This document shows positions 1 to 12,836 of a DNA stretch of 64,000 bases, in pieces; positions within the stretch are counted from its first letter, which is position 1; every line of letters begins with the position of its first letter. The notes under the pieces were generated by a model. That model worked only from the letters and a program-made list of their open reading frames with translations. It was not told the origin of the DNA and did not search any database. The translations under genes were made by a program, and so were the position numbers. Source of the stretch: Adineta vaga (lineage: Eukaryota > Rotifera); assembly GCA_021613535.1 (NCBI GenBank), contig CP075493.1, positions 6,448,001 to 6,512,000 of the forward strand, read 5' to 3'.

Positions 1-3000
1 GTTTTTCATGAAATTAAAAATCCCGATGATGTTGTTTTTCTTCTTTTGTTCAATGCTTGTGCTCAAACGGAAACAAAAGATGCACTGAAGTTAGTTAAAA
101 ATGTTTGGAAAAAATTCTCATCAAACTTTCACTCAAATTCATATATTGTGTCGTCAGTAATTGATGCATTGATGAAATGTGGTGATGTAAAAGAGGGAGA
201 ATCAGTGTTCCGAAACTCAACAACGAAAGATTTATCTATATATGGATCGCTTATGAAAGGTCTGTATTTGCTTAGGTGACACAGATAACAAAGCAGTGTG
301 ATTTTTTTTAGGTTATGTAAAAAATGAAATGCCTGAAAAAGCAATTGATATTTTTCATCAAATTGAAAGTCCAAATGATGTTATTGTTCTTCTTTTATTC
401 AATGCGTGCGCTCAATTGGAAACGGAAGATGCCCTGAATTTAGTCAGAGATGTTTGGGGAAAACTTCTCCCAGAATTTTGTTCCAACTCGTATGTTTTAT
501 CATCAGTGATCGATGCCCTGATGAAATGTGGTGATGTAAAGGAAGCAGAATTTGTATTTGAAAAATCAACAACGAAAGATTTACCTATGTTTGGAGCATT
601 ATTGAAAGGTTTGTACTCACTCTAATGATACTCTCATTAAAATATAGATATTTGTTTACTAGGTTATGTTAAACATGAAATGCCTGAAAAAGCAATTCAT
701 CTATTCGATCAGATAAACAATCCTGACGACGTTGCTATTCTTCTTCTATTTAATGCTTGTGCACAATTGGGTAACAAAGATGCATTAGATCGAGTTAAGA
801 ATGTTTGGAAAACGATTCCATTGAAGTTTTATACAAATACTAATCTAGTAGCATCATTGATCGATGCATTAATGAAGTGTGGTGACGTTGAAAGTGCACG
901 ATCAGTATTTGATTCATGTAAATCAAAAACATTACATATGTTTAACGCACTTATGAATGGTTTGTATCTATTTTGATTGCGAATGAAATCAAATGTAGTT
1001 GTTTATCTTCAGGTTATATAAAAAATCAAAAGTCTGAACAAGCGATCAGTATTTTTAAGCTGATTAAAACTCCTGATGCTGTTACAATCACCATTCTGTT
1101 GAATGCTTGTGCTCAACTGAAAACGAAAGAAGCATTGGAATTAGTGAAAGATGTGTGGAACAGACTTCCATCCGAATTCGTCTCAAATGTCTATGTTAAA
1201 TCTTCGATGATTGATGCCCTGATGAAATGTGGTGATGTAAAGGAAGCAGAATTTGTATTTGAAAAATCAACAACGAAAGATTTACCTATGCTCGGAGCAG
1301 TTATGAAAGGTCAGAAATTGTTTAGGATGGAAAACCTATAGTTTCATTCATATATTTTATTTCAGGCTATATTGTTAACGACATGGCACCTAAAGCAATA
1401 AGTCTATATAATGAAATAAAAAGTGGGTTTTTTTGAGGAAGAGAATCTCTCCATGAGAATATTGTATTTGGTGTGCTGATTTAGAAAATAATGCCAACCA
1501 ATTGAATGACATTCTTCATATACTTGCAATTAATGCTGCAGCTAAAACTGGAATGTTCTCGCAATGTCAATCGATCGTTAAAGCAATTCCAGTCGAGCTT
1601 TTGTCCACTCATAAATTTGCTGCGGCATTTATTGATATGTGGGTATGACCGCAAACTGTATTTTTTTAAAAGTTTTCGACAAGAGATATATTTATAAATT
1701 TAGGGCAAAGCTGGATCTATTGTAAAAGCAGAAGAAGTCTTTCAGCAGCATTCACCACTAGATCGTGCCGGCTATGGAGCAATGAGTAAGATTCTTGCAA
1801 AAATTTGCTTAAGAATTTTGTCTTTTTATTTTTTGTAGTTAATGCTTATGGATTGAATGGAATGGGTTTAAAAGCAGTTGAGCTTTTTCATCGTGTTCCG
1901 TCCGAATATATTGATGAACCAACCAATGTTTCTGTTCTTAATGCTTGTTCACATTCAGGTCTTGTTGACGAAGCTCGATCCATCTTCAACAATATTCAGA
2001 ACAAAACAGAGCGTATATATACTGTCATGGTAATGAACGTTATATGTTCTTTGTATCGCTTAATACTCAACTGATCTCCTTTTTTTGCAGGTTGATGTTC
2101 TTAGCCGAGCATTTCTTTTTGAAGAAGCTGAAGCATTGATCAATGAGTATGAACAAACTCATCCACCTTTGTTGCATATGTATAGTAAGTACATATTTCT
2201 TCGATTCGCCTTCGACTTTAAAAGAAAATATGCTTGGGAAAGAAGTATATATTTGAATCTGATTGGGAAATTAATTAGGGATGATCAGTTTTCATTTGAG
2301 AGCTGTTACTCTTTTTCTATACATTATTCAGTGGCTTTGATAGAATAAAACAATTATTTATGATATTTATTCAGAAACAAATACTATTTTGAATGATAGA
2401 CAGTGCGCACACAGATGAATAAACTTTCCCTGTTGGTTGCAACTGATAAACCAAAGCTCTTAGCAATAAAGTTACTTATCTTTAATTATAAACAAATATT
2501 CAAACAAAAATTACTTTCTTTTTTTTGTCTCAACTTTTGTGTAGTGGCATTATTGTCCGGTGCCAGAAATAGTAGAAACAAACATCTAGGTGAAAAGATG
2601 TATCATCGAATGAAAATAATCTTTCCGCAATCATCTGATCCACTGGTGCCAGCTACAGTACTATTATCAAATATTTATTGTGCAACAGGTGATTTAGAGA
2701 AAGCATCAACAATTAAAAATGATTTAATCAAATCAGGTGCAAAAAAACGAGTTGGTTTGACATGGACCGATACTAATGGTGAAATATTCGTAAGTTCATG
2801 ATCAAGAAAAAGTGTTTCTGTGGATATGAATTTTGTTCTTTTTAGGAATTTCGTGCACATGATCAATCTCATCCACGTTCTGCTGAAATATATATCGAAC
2901 TAGAAAAGATCTCAAGAGAACTCATTCAACATGGTCATACATAGAATTCCAGTTGGATCACACGTCCGATACAAGCAGATGAAACTGTAGAATCTGTACT

Positions 3001-3271
3001 TTGTGGGCATAGCGAAAAGCTGGCAATAGCATGGAATTTTGTCGCAAATCCCAATACAAAAATGATTCAAGTGACAAAAAACTTGCGAGTTTGTGGAGAT
3101 TGTCGTAAGTATTTCTTGGATTTTTGTTTTTATTCTCTAATTATCTATGGTATAGATGAAGCAACAAAATTGATTGCTGCGATTCGTAAATGTCATATTA
3201 TCGTTCGTGATGCGAATCGAATACATCACTTTGGACCTGATGGTGTTTGCTCGTGCAACGATTATTTCTGA
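1..3271 (+). CDS. PPR-DYW protein, copy 1 (5' end outside window; in-frame TAG)
   Basis: Plant-type PLS-class pentatricopeptide repeat protein with E and DYW-like C-terminal domains; in plants such proteins bind organelle RNA and deaminate C to U. Exons read at about 1-259, 312-608, 663-959, 1013-1309, 1366-1422, 1485-1642, 1704-1785, 1839-2029, 2091-2184, 2545-2789, 2846-3104, 3156-3271. The complete early exons are each exactly 297 bp, phase 1 at both ends, encoding one three-repeat PPR module (recurring LLFNACAQ and IDALMKCGDV). The C-terminal part shows HSGLVDEA, then a deaminase core CGHSEKLAI, CGDC and CSCNDYF, matching the DYW HxE...CxxC zinc signature with DYF instead of DYW at the end. 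A TAG stop at 2942-2944 interrupts the DYW exon between its conserved start and the HSE motif, so this may be a pseudogene unless a 42-nt cryptic intron is removed. Earlier exons lie outside the window. Confidence 0.85.
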
Positions 3272-3334
3272 ACGATATCCTTCTTCATTTTGTATCGGTG
3301 AATTTCAGTTTTTTTCCATGTATGATTGAATCTC

Positions 3335-3340
3335 AATAAA
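3335..3340 (+). promoter_or_regulatory. Polyadenylation signal of PPR copy 1
   Basis: AATAAA about 65 nt after the TGA stop; the same hexamer is conserved in the second copy at 20,251. Confidence 0.5.
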
Positions 3341-3370
3341 AGAATTTATATTCATTTTTGTTTGTTTGTC

Positions 3371-6300
3371 GTTTTATTCAAGATATGGATGAGAGTTTGA
3401 GTATTCATTGAATACAGAAGTATTTGTTCGTAAAAAAACGCTGGTTTCTTTTCAAGATTTTCAATTGTTTTTATAACTTCTTTAGGTGTACCTTCGGCAA
3501 AAAAACATTTTTGAATTAATTTCTGAAATAGAAGATAATTCTTTTTAATAGCTTGATATGCTATTTTAATGTAATTAACTGTTGGATTGGAAAGATAATT
3601 ATGATTAGATTTATCATATAAATAATCATCAAGATTTTTTGCAAATATATCAAGAAGTTCGCTTGAATAATTTTCGATATGTTTAACAATTTCTTCTTCA
3701 ATTTCATATTTATTAGCATAATTCTCATCCCAATGATATAATGTTTTTTCTAAGAAAAAATTGTATTCTTTTCCATAAGTTAAAATTCATTTTCTTCCAA
3801 TGAATTTATTGTTACTTGAAATGTTGGAAGAGATTTTTGTACAATTATTCAACAAAAAGCAGCTCTTATTATAATCACATCCGGTAATGATGAATTGAAA
3901 ATATTTTCAAGTGATTGATTTAATTCATTTGAAATCTTTTGTTTTCTACTCGATTTTGGTGTTGAAATATAGATAATTTCCAAATGTAAGTAAACAAATA
4001 TTTAAAACATTAGATGAATATGACCCTTCAGTAATCAATTGCAAAGCAGCATAATATGCAAAATATTTTAAAGATTTATCTGTTTGATACTCAGAATATT
4101 TTTCCATCTCTGATAAAGTATTTGATTTAATTATTAAATAACAAGAAATATTTTCAATAATTTTTGAAAGATTTTTCTTAATTGATAAATTTAAATAATT
4201 AATTATTTATTTTGCAACTTTCAAGCTCATAATTTTTCCATACGATGAAAAATCATTCCATAATTGATCTAATTCTTTCTTATTTGTAAAGTTTCCATAT
4301 CAAATGCTAATTCTGTCATATACATTAATGATAGAAGAAGAGTATTCGATAGATAAAATGATGTTTTTTTAATAAAATATTTTTTGAAGAAAATAGTAGA
4401 ATTTAAATGAAAAACTTCGGAGAGTTTGGAATTTTTTTAATAAATATGAATAAACAATGTGAAAGATTAGAATTACTGAGTTTTTGTTTCAATGCTATGA
4501 ATACTGCTTCTTGATTGTGTTTATCATTGGAGAATTTCTCAATAATAATTTGAGGCATTTGATGAAACGCTAATGGTTGATATTCGTGTATTGAATAACA
4601 TCGCATGAATAATAATGTTCCTATTAATAATGGAAGATTTCGCAATAAATTTTGCAATAAATTGATCATTTTTAATTTTAAATCTTCTCTTCGTTTGATT
4701 TCAAAGATCAATGGGTTTTCATATTCAAAAGAATACTAAAAGCAAAGATTTGTTAGATTGGATTATTTATATTTGTTACAATAATATACATTTCATGACT
4801 TTCTTCAATTGAAATATTTAAACATTTAATAACTTGGAAACGATATTGAGCTTGAAAAAGCCCTGCGAATACAAGTGATGTAATTAAGAATTGTAAATCT
4901 TTTCGATCATTTTCTAGTAAATTATTCGCATGAAAAACACGTTGTCTTTCTATTCCAGTAAGTTTTTTCAAATCGATTAGTTCATCAATACACATTTGTT
5001 CAAAGAGAAGCGTTTACTAAACTAACGATATTTTTCGTTTTGTTTTGTAATAAAAGAGTGAGAAGATAATTTTCAATCATATAATTAGGAAATGGTAATC
5101 GAAATCTAGATAGAGCAAGATAATAGTTCGAATTATTCGTATCAATATGTTCTAAATGTATTAAAGATTGTAATAAAAATAGAACTCGTGATAACAAATT
5201 CATTTCATTGATGAAATCGTTAATCATACAATACTATAAATTTTGTAGATGTTGTTGTATAAAAGTAAATGATTTTGATGAAATTTGTTCAGCAATTTCT
5301 ATTGAATTTTTTTCATTTGTATGATTTTTGTTATTTCGTATAGGAAGAAACTATTTTAGTGTAAATGAAAGAATAAAACATAATAATAATGGATTGGTTA
5401 TGAAGAATTTGGCACGTTTTTTAAACATATATTCAATAATATTCGATCGTCGAGTTGATAAATATTTCATCATTTCTTGATTTAATTCAATACCTTCATC
5501 GGACGAAATCTTTAAAATACTTTTTTCAGCTTCTATCATCCATTTCTTAATACATATTTTTGATTTTTTTATGTTCCATTAATACTAATGAATAATGATG
5601 AATATAGGAACCAAGAATTGGATAAAATTGATAACCAATTGTACGACTTATTAGAATTAGTTGATTTTCACTCGTTGTTTTCGGTGGTCCTTTTTCATAA
5701 TAAACTGTTTTTCCATCAGGTAAGATTGATCTGTGTGTTATATCATCAAATGAAGAACTAAAGTCAGGAGTACATATAAGACCAATAATTTCTTCTCTTC
5801 GACGAACATCATCAATTTCATCAAGTCCATCGAGAAGAATCAATGCGTGACCACGATCTATAAATTCTTCAAAGATATTTTCTTTCTCATCAGAAAGAAT
5901 ATTAATATAATCTTTTAATGTTTTAGTTTCATGTTGATAAAGCCACGTGGAAAATTCATTAATACGAACTAAAATTGGAATACGAGTTGGAACGTATCGA
6001 TTTCTATTTAAACTAACTTGTTCTTGATTATGCTAAGCAGCTTCAGCAAAGATATACATAATCCATCGAAAAAGTTTAGATTTTCCACTTCCCGGATTCC
6101 CTAGAATAACAATACATCGATCATATTCTAACAGTTCTTCAATTGTTTTTGATTTACCAAATCCAAAGAGTTCTTCTTCAATCGAAGGTAAAAATTGTTC
6201 AAATCATGATTGACTGTTCGACATGTTCCAATAAATGTAGCAAAATGACCATCAATATTTGCTAAAAAACGATTTGAACAATCAAGTCTTATATCAATAC

Positions 6301-6854
6301 ATTGCAGATGTTCTTCAATTGAACTTTTTTGAATGCTTGATGGTTGATTTAATTGACAATTATTACGAAGAAAATCATTGATATTTTCTATTAAATCATT
6401 TACTTGTACTTTTGAATAAAGATAAATACAACTTTGAAGATATTCGTTGATAAATTTCGCATTTTCATTTATTAATTGTTTTAAATTCTTTCGTTTCCCA
6501 AATTTTCGTTGAAATTCTATTTCACGTTGCATTAGTTTCTTCTCATTTTTGATTTTTTTAAGAAAATTATTCCAATTTTTGTCCATACTTGCTTCACCAT
6601 TTGGACCTTTAAGCACATAAATTAGATCATCATATAGACTAAATCCAAAAATCTTCCACAAGTTTGTTATTGTTACTCATTAAGCCATCTAATTGTCGAC
6701 AAAATAATTCAATCCATTCATTTTCTGTTGAATTTAGTTTAATAAAAAGATCACGAATATCATTTAAAGTACGTTGATAAATAACAGTTTTCAATGTTTC
6801 GTTTTCTGATAAATATTCGATTGACTTTATCGCACGTGTAATTACCTTATGCAT
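3371..6854 (-). pseudogene. NACHT-type STAND NTPase gene, disrupted
   Basis: A long minus-strand coding remnant. Reading 3'-ward: an N-terminal helical part (from about 6854), a P-loop GNPGSGKSKL at about 6101-6080, a conserved RIPILVRINEF, a Walker B ILLDGLDEID at about 5843-5811 followed by a sensor-like ISRTIGYQFYPI, then helical-repeat-like protein down to about 3371. NACHT proteins are ATP-driven oligomerisation switches often used in innate sensing. The frame is broken repeatedly: a shift near 6650, another near 6210 just before the P-loop, an in-frame TAG at 6033-6035, and further breaks near 5540, 5230, 4720 and 4300. Some could be short introns, but not all. It converges tail-to-tail with the PPR gene. 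The last 0.85 kb is duplicated at 20,287-21,116. Family call is firm; pseudogene status is likely. Confidence 0.7.
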
Positions 6855-7169
6855 AACTTATTCAACAAGGAATAATTTTTATGATGCAATGTTTTAGTTT
6901 TATAAAAATATAGCATTTACTTGTAACGATTTTAAGACAGAAATAGGTTTAGCGTTGATAGAATACCATTGTCTTTTTTGTTTCTTTATGCTATATTGTT
7001 TCATATAAAGCAAGTGTGCACATCTTTTCCTCCAGAATAGAGAACGAATTTGAATGTAAGTGGAAAAGAAAATAAATATAAGAGAAATTTGAGACAGTTT
7101 GTTAAAGTCACATAGGAGGTATTGCACATAAGCCATCTCATAACTTTGCTCAATGATCATCTCCAATTT

Positions 7170-10100
7170 GGCTGATATTTGTACAGTAGGTAGACCATGT
7201 CAAGTTAGAAAGAAATCCCAAAATTTCAGCTCAAACGAATAAGCCGTTCCAGAGATATAAACGTTACAAGTGCCGGGACAGATGTTTAATTTGAGCACTT
7301 TTTCGTCGAACTGCTTTTAGTAAATTTTGAATATCTCACGAATAATATAAGATAACAACGAGATTTTTTTACCACGAATACTCTCCGAGATGGGCTATCG
7401 TTTGATAAATTTGACACTGATTACAGCAGCTCTTAATTTCATTATTTAATTTATATTTAAGTACTAATTTAAGAAAAATCAATAATATGGTTTTATTAGC
7501 AAGCAACGCTCATCTGTAGGATTCTCTGACCCCTTTCTGAAAGAATTATAATGATGATTAACGCATCTATATTCTTTAAAAAAACTCTCTTAAAGAGAAG
7601 AAACACTGATCAAAATTTCTTTCCTTTATTTTATGTTTTGATTTTGTTCAGCATCATTGAAAACCTCTAGATCCAAATTTTTGGCGCATTTGGTTGAACG
7701 AATAAAAAAAATACATCAATTCTACTGACTAAGCACTCCAAAAACTATTTTGAGATTTTGTCAAAAAATATGCCTAGAAATCGAGGTTTGTTTAGACTCT
7801 AAGAGCTATATGGAATTATTCGTTTGATATATTAAAAGATACCGCATCGAAAACTAAACAAAATCCTCTATTTAGATATTATCTTTCTGTGGACTGATCG
7901 GTACTAGTCGAACATAAAAATACGTAAATTTGATGAGTATGATGATATTAATTGTTTCCTGTAATGACAAACTGGTTGAGTAGCTAACCGCCTCTCACGG
8001 TATGATGTTTATTGACTACTCTACATGACCAGAATGTCCCTACTTCACAATAAGACACACGCTTATATAGAGAGAGGAAGAGAAGTGTACATACAGACCA
8101 ATGAAGCGAAGATAAGAACGAAAGAATGAACCGAGAAGTCAAACGGTAATACGACCGATAGAATGATATTGTTCTCGTCACATTTCCATCTATTGGCTTT
8201 CATACATATAATATCTGATGTGATGAATAAAACTTCAGTAGAAAGAAAATAATTGATAAGAAACTGTTCAAAAATATCAACTACTTCAGATTTGAATTTA
8301 AAAGACGCATATGTCAAATCAATCAACATCATGTCACATAAATTTGGTTGTGTAGGACCATATTGACGTAATAAATTTACTGATAAATAACGAAATCATT
8401 GAACATATGATAATAAACAAATCAATTGATCGAAATTAATTGAATCATCGATGATTAGTTATTCGATTGAACTATATGAGAAAGCCATAACGTATTGTGT
8501 ATATTTCGGAAAGTAGAGGTAATTGATCTCAAATTGTGTAGAAGGGAAATAATATGAAAGTGTTCCACAATAGATTTTTAATGTTGAGAAAATCTGAAAT
8601 AAAACAGTTTCTCGTAATATTAACGTAAAATACGATATCAACTAAAAATTAAATAGGTTTCTAAAAAAAACAGTCGAATCTTCCAGTTAGGTCTTCTATT
8701 ATAAACCTATAGATTTACGTAAATCAATAGACATCATTATATTCTACAGAAAAATAAAATAATAGGAATCTATTGAAAGACGATAATATGAGAAAGATAT
8801 ATCACATGGTGCTTTAAACAAATATTACCTTTAAAAGACAATGATCAAGAAAATATTAAAACATTTATGATAATTAAATGAAGATAGAGCTCCTCTAATA
8901 AATTACTGCTTATGTCTATGAATAATAAAAAAAATGAGTGGAAATATAGATGAGATTTACGAAACGTTAGTTTTTAATTTTGTTCTCATTTCGTAAGTCT
9001 AAATATGGAAGTTTTTATCTCTTTTGCTATGAAAATAGAAAAGAAGAACTTCTTCTACACAAGACATTAACAGTATTATCTGTTTTCCTTTGAATCTAAA
9101 ACAATGAAGAAAAGAGCGAACAATTATATACTCTATAATTTTGGTCAATATGTATATCTTTTCTGATAGATGAGAATTTTTTTTATCTGAAAACATCGAG
9201 TATCAAAAAATAAAGAAAAAGAATGTATTGAATTTTTTGTATGGATTCAATAGTTATTTATCTAAGTATGACAATCGATTATATTCGTTTACAGTCGATT
9301 ATTTTAAAATTTATAAGATCATCTTTCTAATGACTCTTGAAAATGTCTTCATTTTTATCTTGTTTATGATCCAAAACTCATTTGAATTCTCATTGTATGG
9401 ATGCTGTGAAATTGTTCAAAGGTTATAGATGACTATATTATATGAGTTCGATATTTTTTACAAATATATTTAGAACATTTCAATCAAAATTGATCAAATC
9501 AATTCAAACGAAGTTTATCCTTAATTATGCCATCTCTTTTCGGCTAATGTTAAATATGATTTGTTAAAATACTAATATTATATGAAAGGAAATATCCATT
9601 TAGTGTAAATATGACAATTATATACTTCATCAATACATTCATAGTCAAAAAGTCCCTGATCAATATGCCACTGGTTCAATGAAAAAAATGTCATAATATA
9701 TGCGTTGCTGGTATATTTTCGAAGAATCTTCATGACAATTGATGAATTTAGAAAGGCAGTTAACATCGATTTCTCAAAAAAAACAAAATCGCCATATTAG
9801 ACAAACAAACTATTATGGATGTATATTCAACAACTAAATGTTCATTATCATGTGTATTTAATTGAACGTATACAGCAAGAAAAATTTCAATAGATCTAGT
9901 ATAGTCGGTTTCATCGACACCGATGATGAATGTATTCAAAAAGAAATATGTGTGAACTCGAGATAGAACTACTTCACCACTCGCGAATCATTGCTACTCT
10001 TGTAATTCTCTGAATGTCAATGAGAGAATAGGAATGGAATATAAGTACCAGTTACCATATAAACATGAAACACTCTTTGTGTTTACAAATGCATCTCGCC

Positions 10101-10724
10101 GCATTTCGTTGAAACTCGAATATATCGGATAATGCATCCAGATGCGATTTATACCGTAAATTATGTCTATACGCAGTTGTTAGTAGAGCCTGAGATGGAA
10201 ACTTTTCTCTAGAAAGTTTCTATTATAATTATGTTGAAATATGTACGAATACAAAACATCTTTCTATCTTTAAACATCAAACGTCAAATTCAAGAAGCAA
10301 CTAAATGAAGTTATAAAACTCGTCATCCACTCTATCTTGACGTCAACCCCAACTCTCTAGCGTTCCAAATATAGCAAAGATTTCCGATGTACTCAGGTAT
10401 TAAACTAAGCTCTCCATTACGAAAAATATTCAAAATGAAGTTCGGAAGCATCTTCTGCCACGTTTTTAATCACAACATAATGTTTAAGAGATAATTTCCC
10501 AGTCGTTCGCAATAGATCAGTGATAGGAATGAGTGCAGCAGACCCATTAAAAGTCTTATATGATGCGCCAACGGTCGTCCTTCTACTTCATACCCTTTGC
10601 ATTGTTCAAAATTTTTGATGAGACACTCTCTTAAGACTAGACAGCTTCAGAAGATATGACCTTATACCCATCAAACTTCCCGCATAACTGATAAATTATA
10701 GTGCATTTTAAACACGCACGAGTG
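7170..10724. other. No intact gene; decayed coding traces on minus strand
   Basis: AT-rich DNA with no convincing complete gene. Short minus-strand stretches look protein-like rather than random: about 8390-8170 reads through VNLLRQYGPTQPNLCDMM and continues as hydrophobic/helical sequence; about 9950-9790 contains VLSRVHTYFFLNTFIIGVDE; about 10,560-10,420 contains KHYVVIKNVAEDASELHFEY. Each is flanked by stops and shifts, which suggests old, degraded genes or mobile element remains. I do not recognise the families. Confidence 0.35.
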
Positions 10725-11412
10725 ATTGGATACTAGGTACAGTACTTTGTACTTTTGGTATTTTTCCTCGAGAAATTAGGGTACTTAGTACATTTTTCTA
10801 GCACATAGACTTATGCCTAGTATTTATACTTTGTACTAAATACTTAAATTTAGGTACAATTACTTTAGTACAATGTAATTTAGTACCGGTACTATAGTAC
10901 ATGTGAACTGAGTACGGTATTAGTACTTCGTATAAGTACATTTGGTTAATATTTTGTTTTTGCATAATTTTGAAGAGTCTATTCATAGGCTAGAATTGCA
11001 AAATCTTTTAGAACATTATAACTATATTTATCTATTACCACTCGAAATTAAATAAAAATAGTATTGCCCATAAAAATGTATATAAATAATTATTAGATTT
11101 TTATCTTCAACTTTGTATTCCTTCTATAGATGTCACTAACGGATCCATATAGCGAGTATAAGTGCTAAAAATAATTATTAAAACTAAGAATGATATTTAA
11201 TACAAGTACATGTGATTGATTATTGATACTAGTACAATGTACCTTAGTAAAAGTACTAAAGTAAAAATATTTTAGTACAGGTACTAGAGTCCAAGGACTA
11301 TAGTGCATCAGTATTTAGTACTGTACTACAGTGACTGTACTAATGTAAAATACTTGATATTCTAAGTACCGAATATATTTGCGAAGTAAAAAGTAAATGT
11401 ACTGTAGTAACT
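10725..11412. repeat. GTAC-rich palindromic tract
   Basis: Two clusters (about 10,725-10,945 and 11,205-11,412) are packed with GTACT/AGTAC, more than a dozen GTAC tetramers in about 210 bp in the first and about ten in the second, in both orientations and with irregular spacing (for example TTTAGTACCGGTACTATAGT). GTAC is self-complementary, so the tract can fold extensively. The intervening 260 bp lacks the motif density. Origin unknown. Confidence 0.6.
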
Positions 11413-11647
11413 GTACCGCTACTGATGCGATCACTGACACTCATGTTCGCTTTCTCGGACATACACAGATCAATAGTTTAGATGCAAAGCCATCTCTCAC
11501 ACACCAAACTCATGAGTTTACAACAAAAAACGCCATCATCCGATTAATACGACTTCGAAGCACAATGTGCAATTATTTTTCTACACATCAGTTTCCTCCA
11601 AAAACATTCTCCAGAAAAAAACACTACAAAACAACGTTCCTTGAACC

Positions 11648-12836
11648 CTAACTATACAATCTCAACCTGTTTCCTAAAACATTCCGAAAGTATTCTGCTC
11701 GTTCTTTCCCAATTTCATTGCCCCAAAGACTTAGTCTGGTGAGTGCCTATAGACGACAGATAGCATGGACATGTCAACTAGGTGAAGGGCGAATGAATAT
11801 TACCATGTTTGTTCGCAATGCCTCAACAATATGTTGTGCTCCTTGATCCCCGATTTGATTGATCCGGAGATCTAGTGTGGTGAGTGTCTATAGACGAGAG
11901 AGATAGCATAAATGTATCAACTAGGTGAAGAGCGAATGAATATTACCGTGTTTGTTCGCAAGGCATCAACAATATGTTGTGCTCCTCGTTCCCCGATTTG
12001 ATTGTGTCCGAAGTTTAGTGTGGTGAAAGTCTATATATACAATGTATGTGTAAGGCAATCGGAACTTCAAATCAACGCTTTTCAATTAGATGTAGTATTA
12101 TAAAAGAGTTGTCGTTGTGGTGTGTGAAAGAGTTCAGAAAGTGCTTAGTTTGGGTTCATCGAGTAAACAGAAAAATCGTTGCTTGACTGATTATTACTGA
12201 GTTAATGTTTTAATCGTCTCATGAGTAGAGTGAGTACTGTACTGAAGGTAATGATACTTCTTCATTTCAAATGGTTTTGGATTGTTGTTTTTATAGTTGG
12301 TTTGCGAGAGATAGTATTGAATCGAGGCAGAATATGAAACAGTTCACTTTATTTTATTCGGTGTGTTTCAAAGATAGTTCTGGCATTTTTTAGGAGTTGC
12401 AATACAGACATTCGTTTGAAATGGGAAAGGTGATTAATAATTCTGCGGTTTTATTCTTGTGCGGCACATGAGTGCACGTTTAATAAGATTAAAATTGTAT
12501 GGACACGGATAGAAAAGAACAGGTGAGAGGAAGGGTTGTTTTAATAGCATCAGTCAATGTTGTGTTTGATTGACTCGTAGAAATTACTCCGGAATTTTAA
12601 ATGTTTTTTTCTTTGTGTAAACTCATCAAGTTAGATAATGTGGGGCTCATGCGTGCTTGAACAGACGAGAAAATAGTTAAAGCATTTAGGAAACTTACTT
12701 GATAGCGATGATAAATGTTAAGAATTTGATTAAAACGTTGGGAAACATTTTGCATTGAAAAAAATAGTGTAATATTAGTCAGATGATCCAAAATCCGATA
12801 GACAAGTTCGATCGGTAATGGTGAAAATGTGTACAT
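11648..12836 (-). CDS. F-box / leucine-rich repeat protein
   Basis: Minus-strand gene joining an F-box exon to LRR exons. The F-box exon begins at ATG 12,836 and shows LPIELVYRILDHL, followed by a donor at about 12,698 (CAA|GTAAGT). After a long intron come three LRR exons at about 12,030-11,947, 11,887-11,804 and 11,746-11,648. The first two are each 84 bp, phase 0, encoding one 28-residue ribonuclease-inhibitor-type LRR (NQIGxxGAQHIVxALRTN); the last ends LRLYS-stop. F-box proteins recruit substrates to SCF ubiquitin ligases through Skp1, with LRRs as the substrate-binding part. Upstream open frame to 13,031 could extend the start. That the two parts form one gene is inference: the roughly 670-bp gap may hold an exon I missed. 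Confidence 0.6.

Larger units (their letters stand above)
1..4200 (+). repeat. Segmental duplication, left copy
   Basis: From about position 1366 to 4200 the sequence matches 18,342-21,116 almost base for base, covering the 3' half of the PPR-DYW gene, its polyadenylation region and about 0.85 kb of the converging NACHT gene. Upstream PPR exons are related but more divergent and are not one-to-one. Identity stops abruptly after a shared TTAAATAATT at 4191-4200. The left limit is beyond the window. Confidence 0.9.

Noticed and set aside
1423-1484. Apparent TGA stop after EIKSGFF in both PPR copies
   Set aside because: A 62-nt GT-AG intron (GTGGGT...GATTTAG) removes it and keeps frame in both copies.
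11397-11651. 84-codon plus-strand frame beside the GTAC tract
   Set aside because: Overlaps the repeat tract and the end of the LRR gene; no protein-like pattern.
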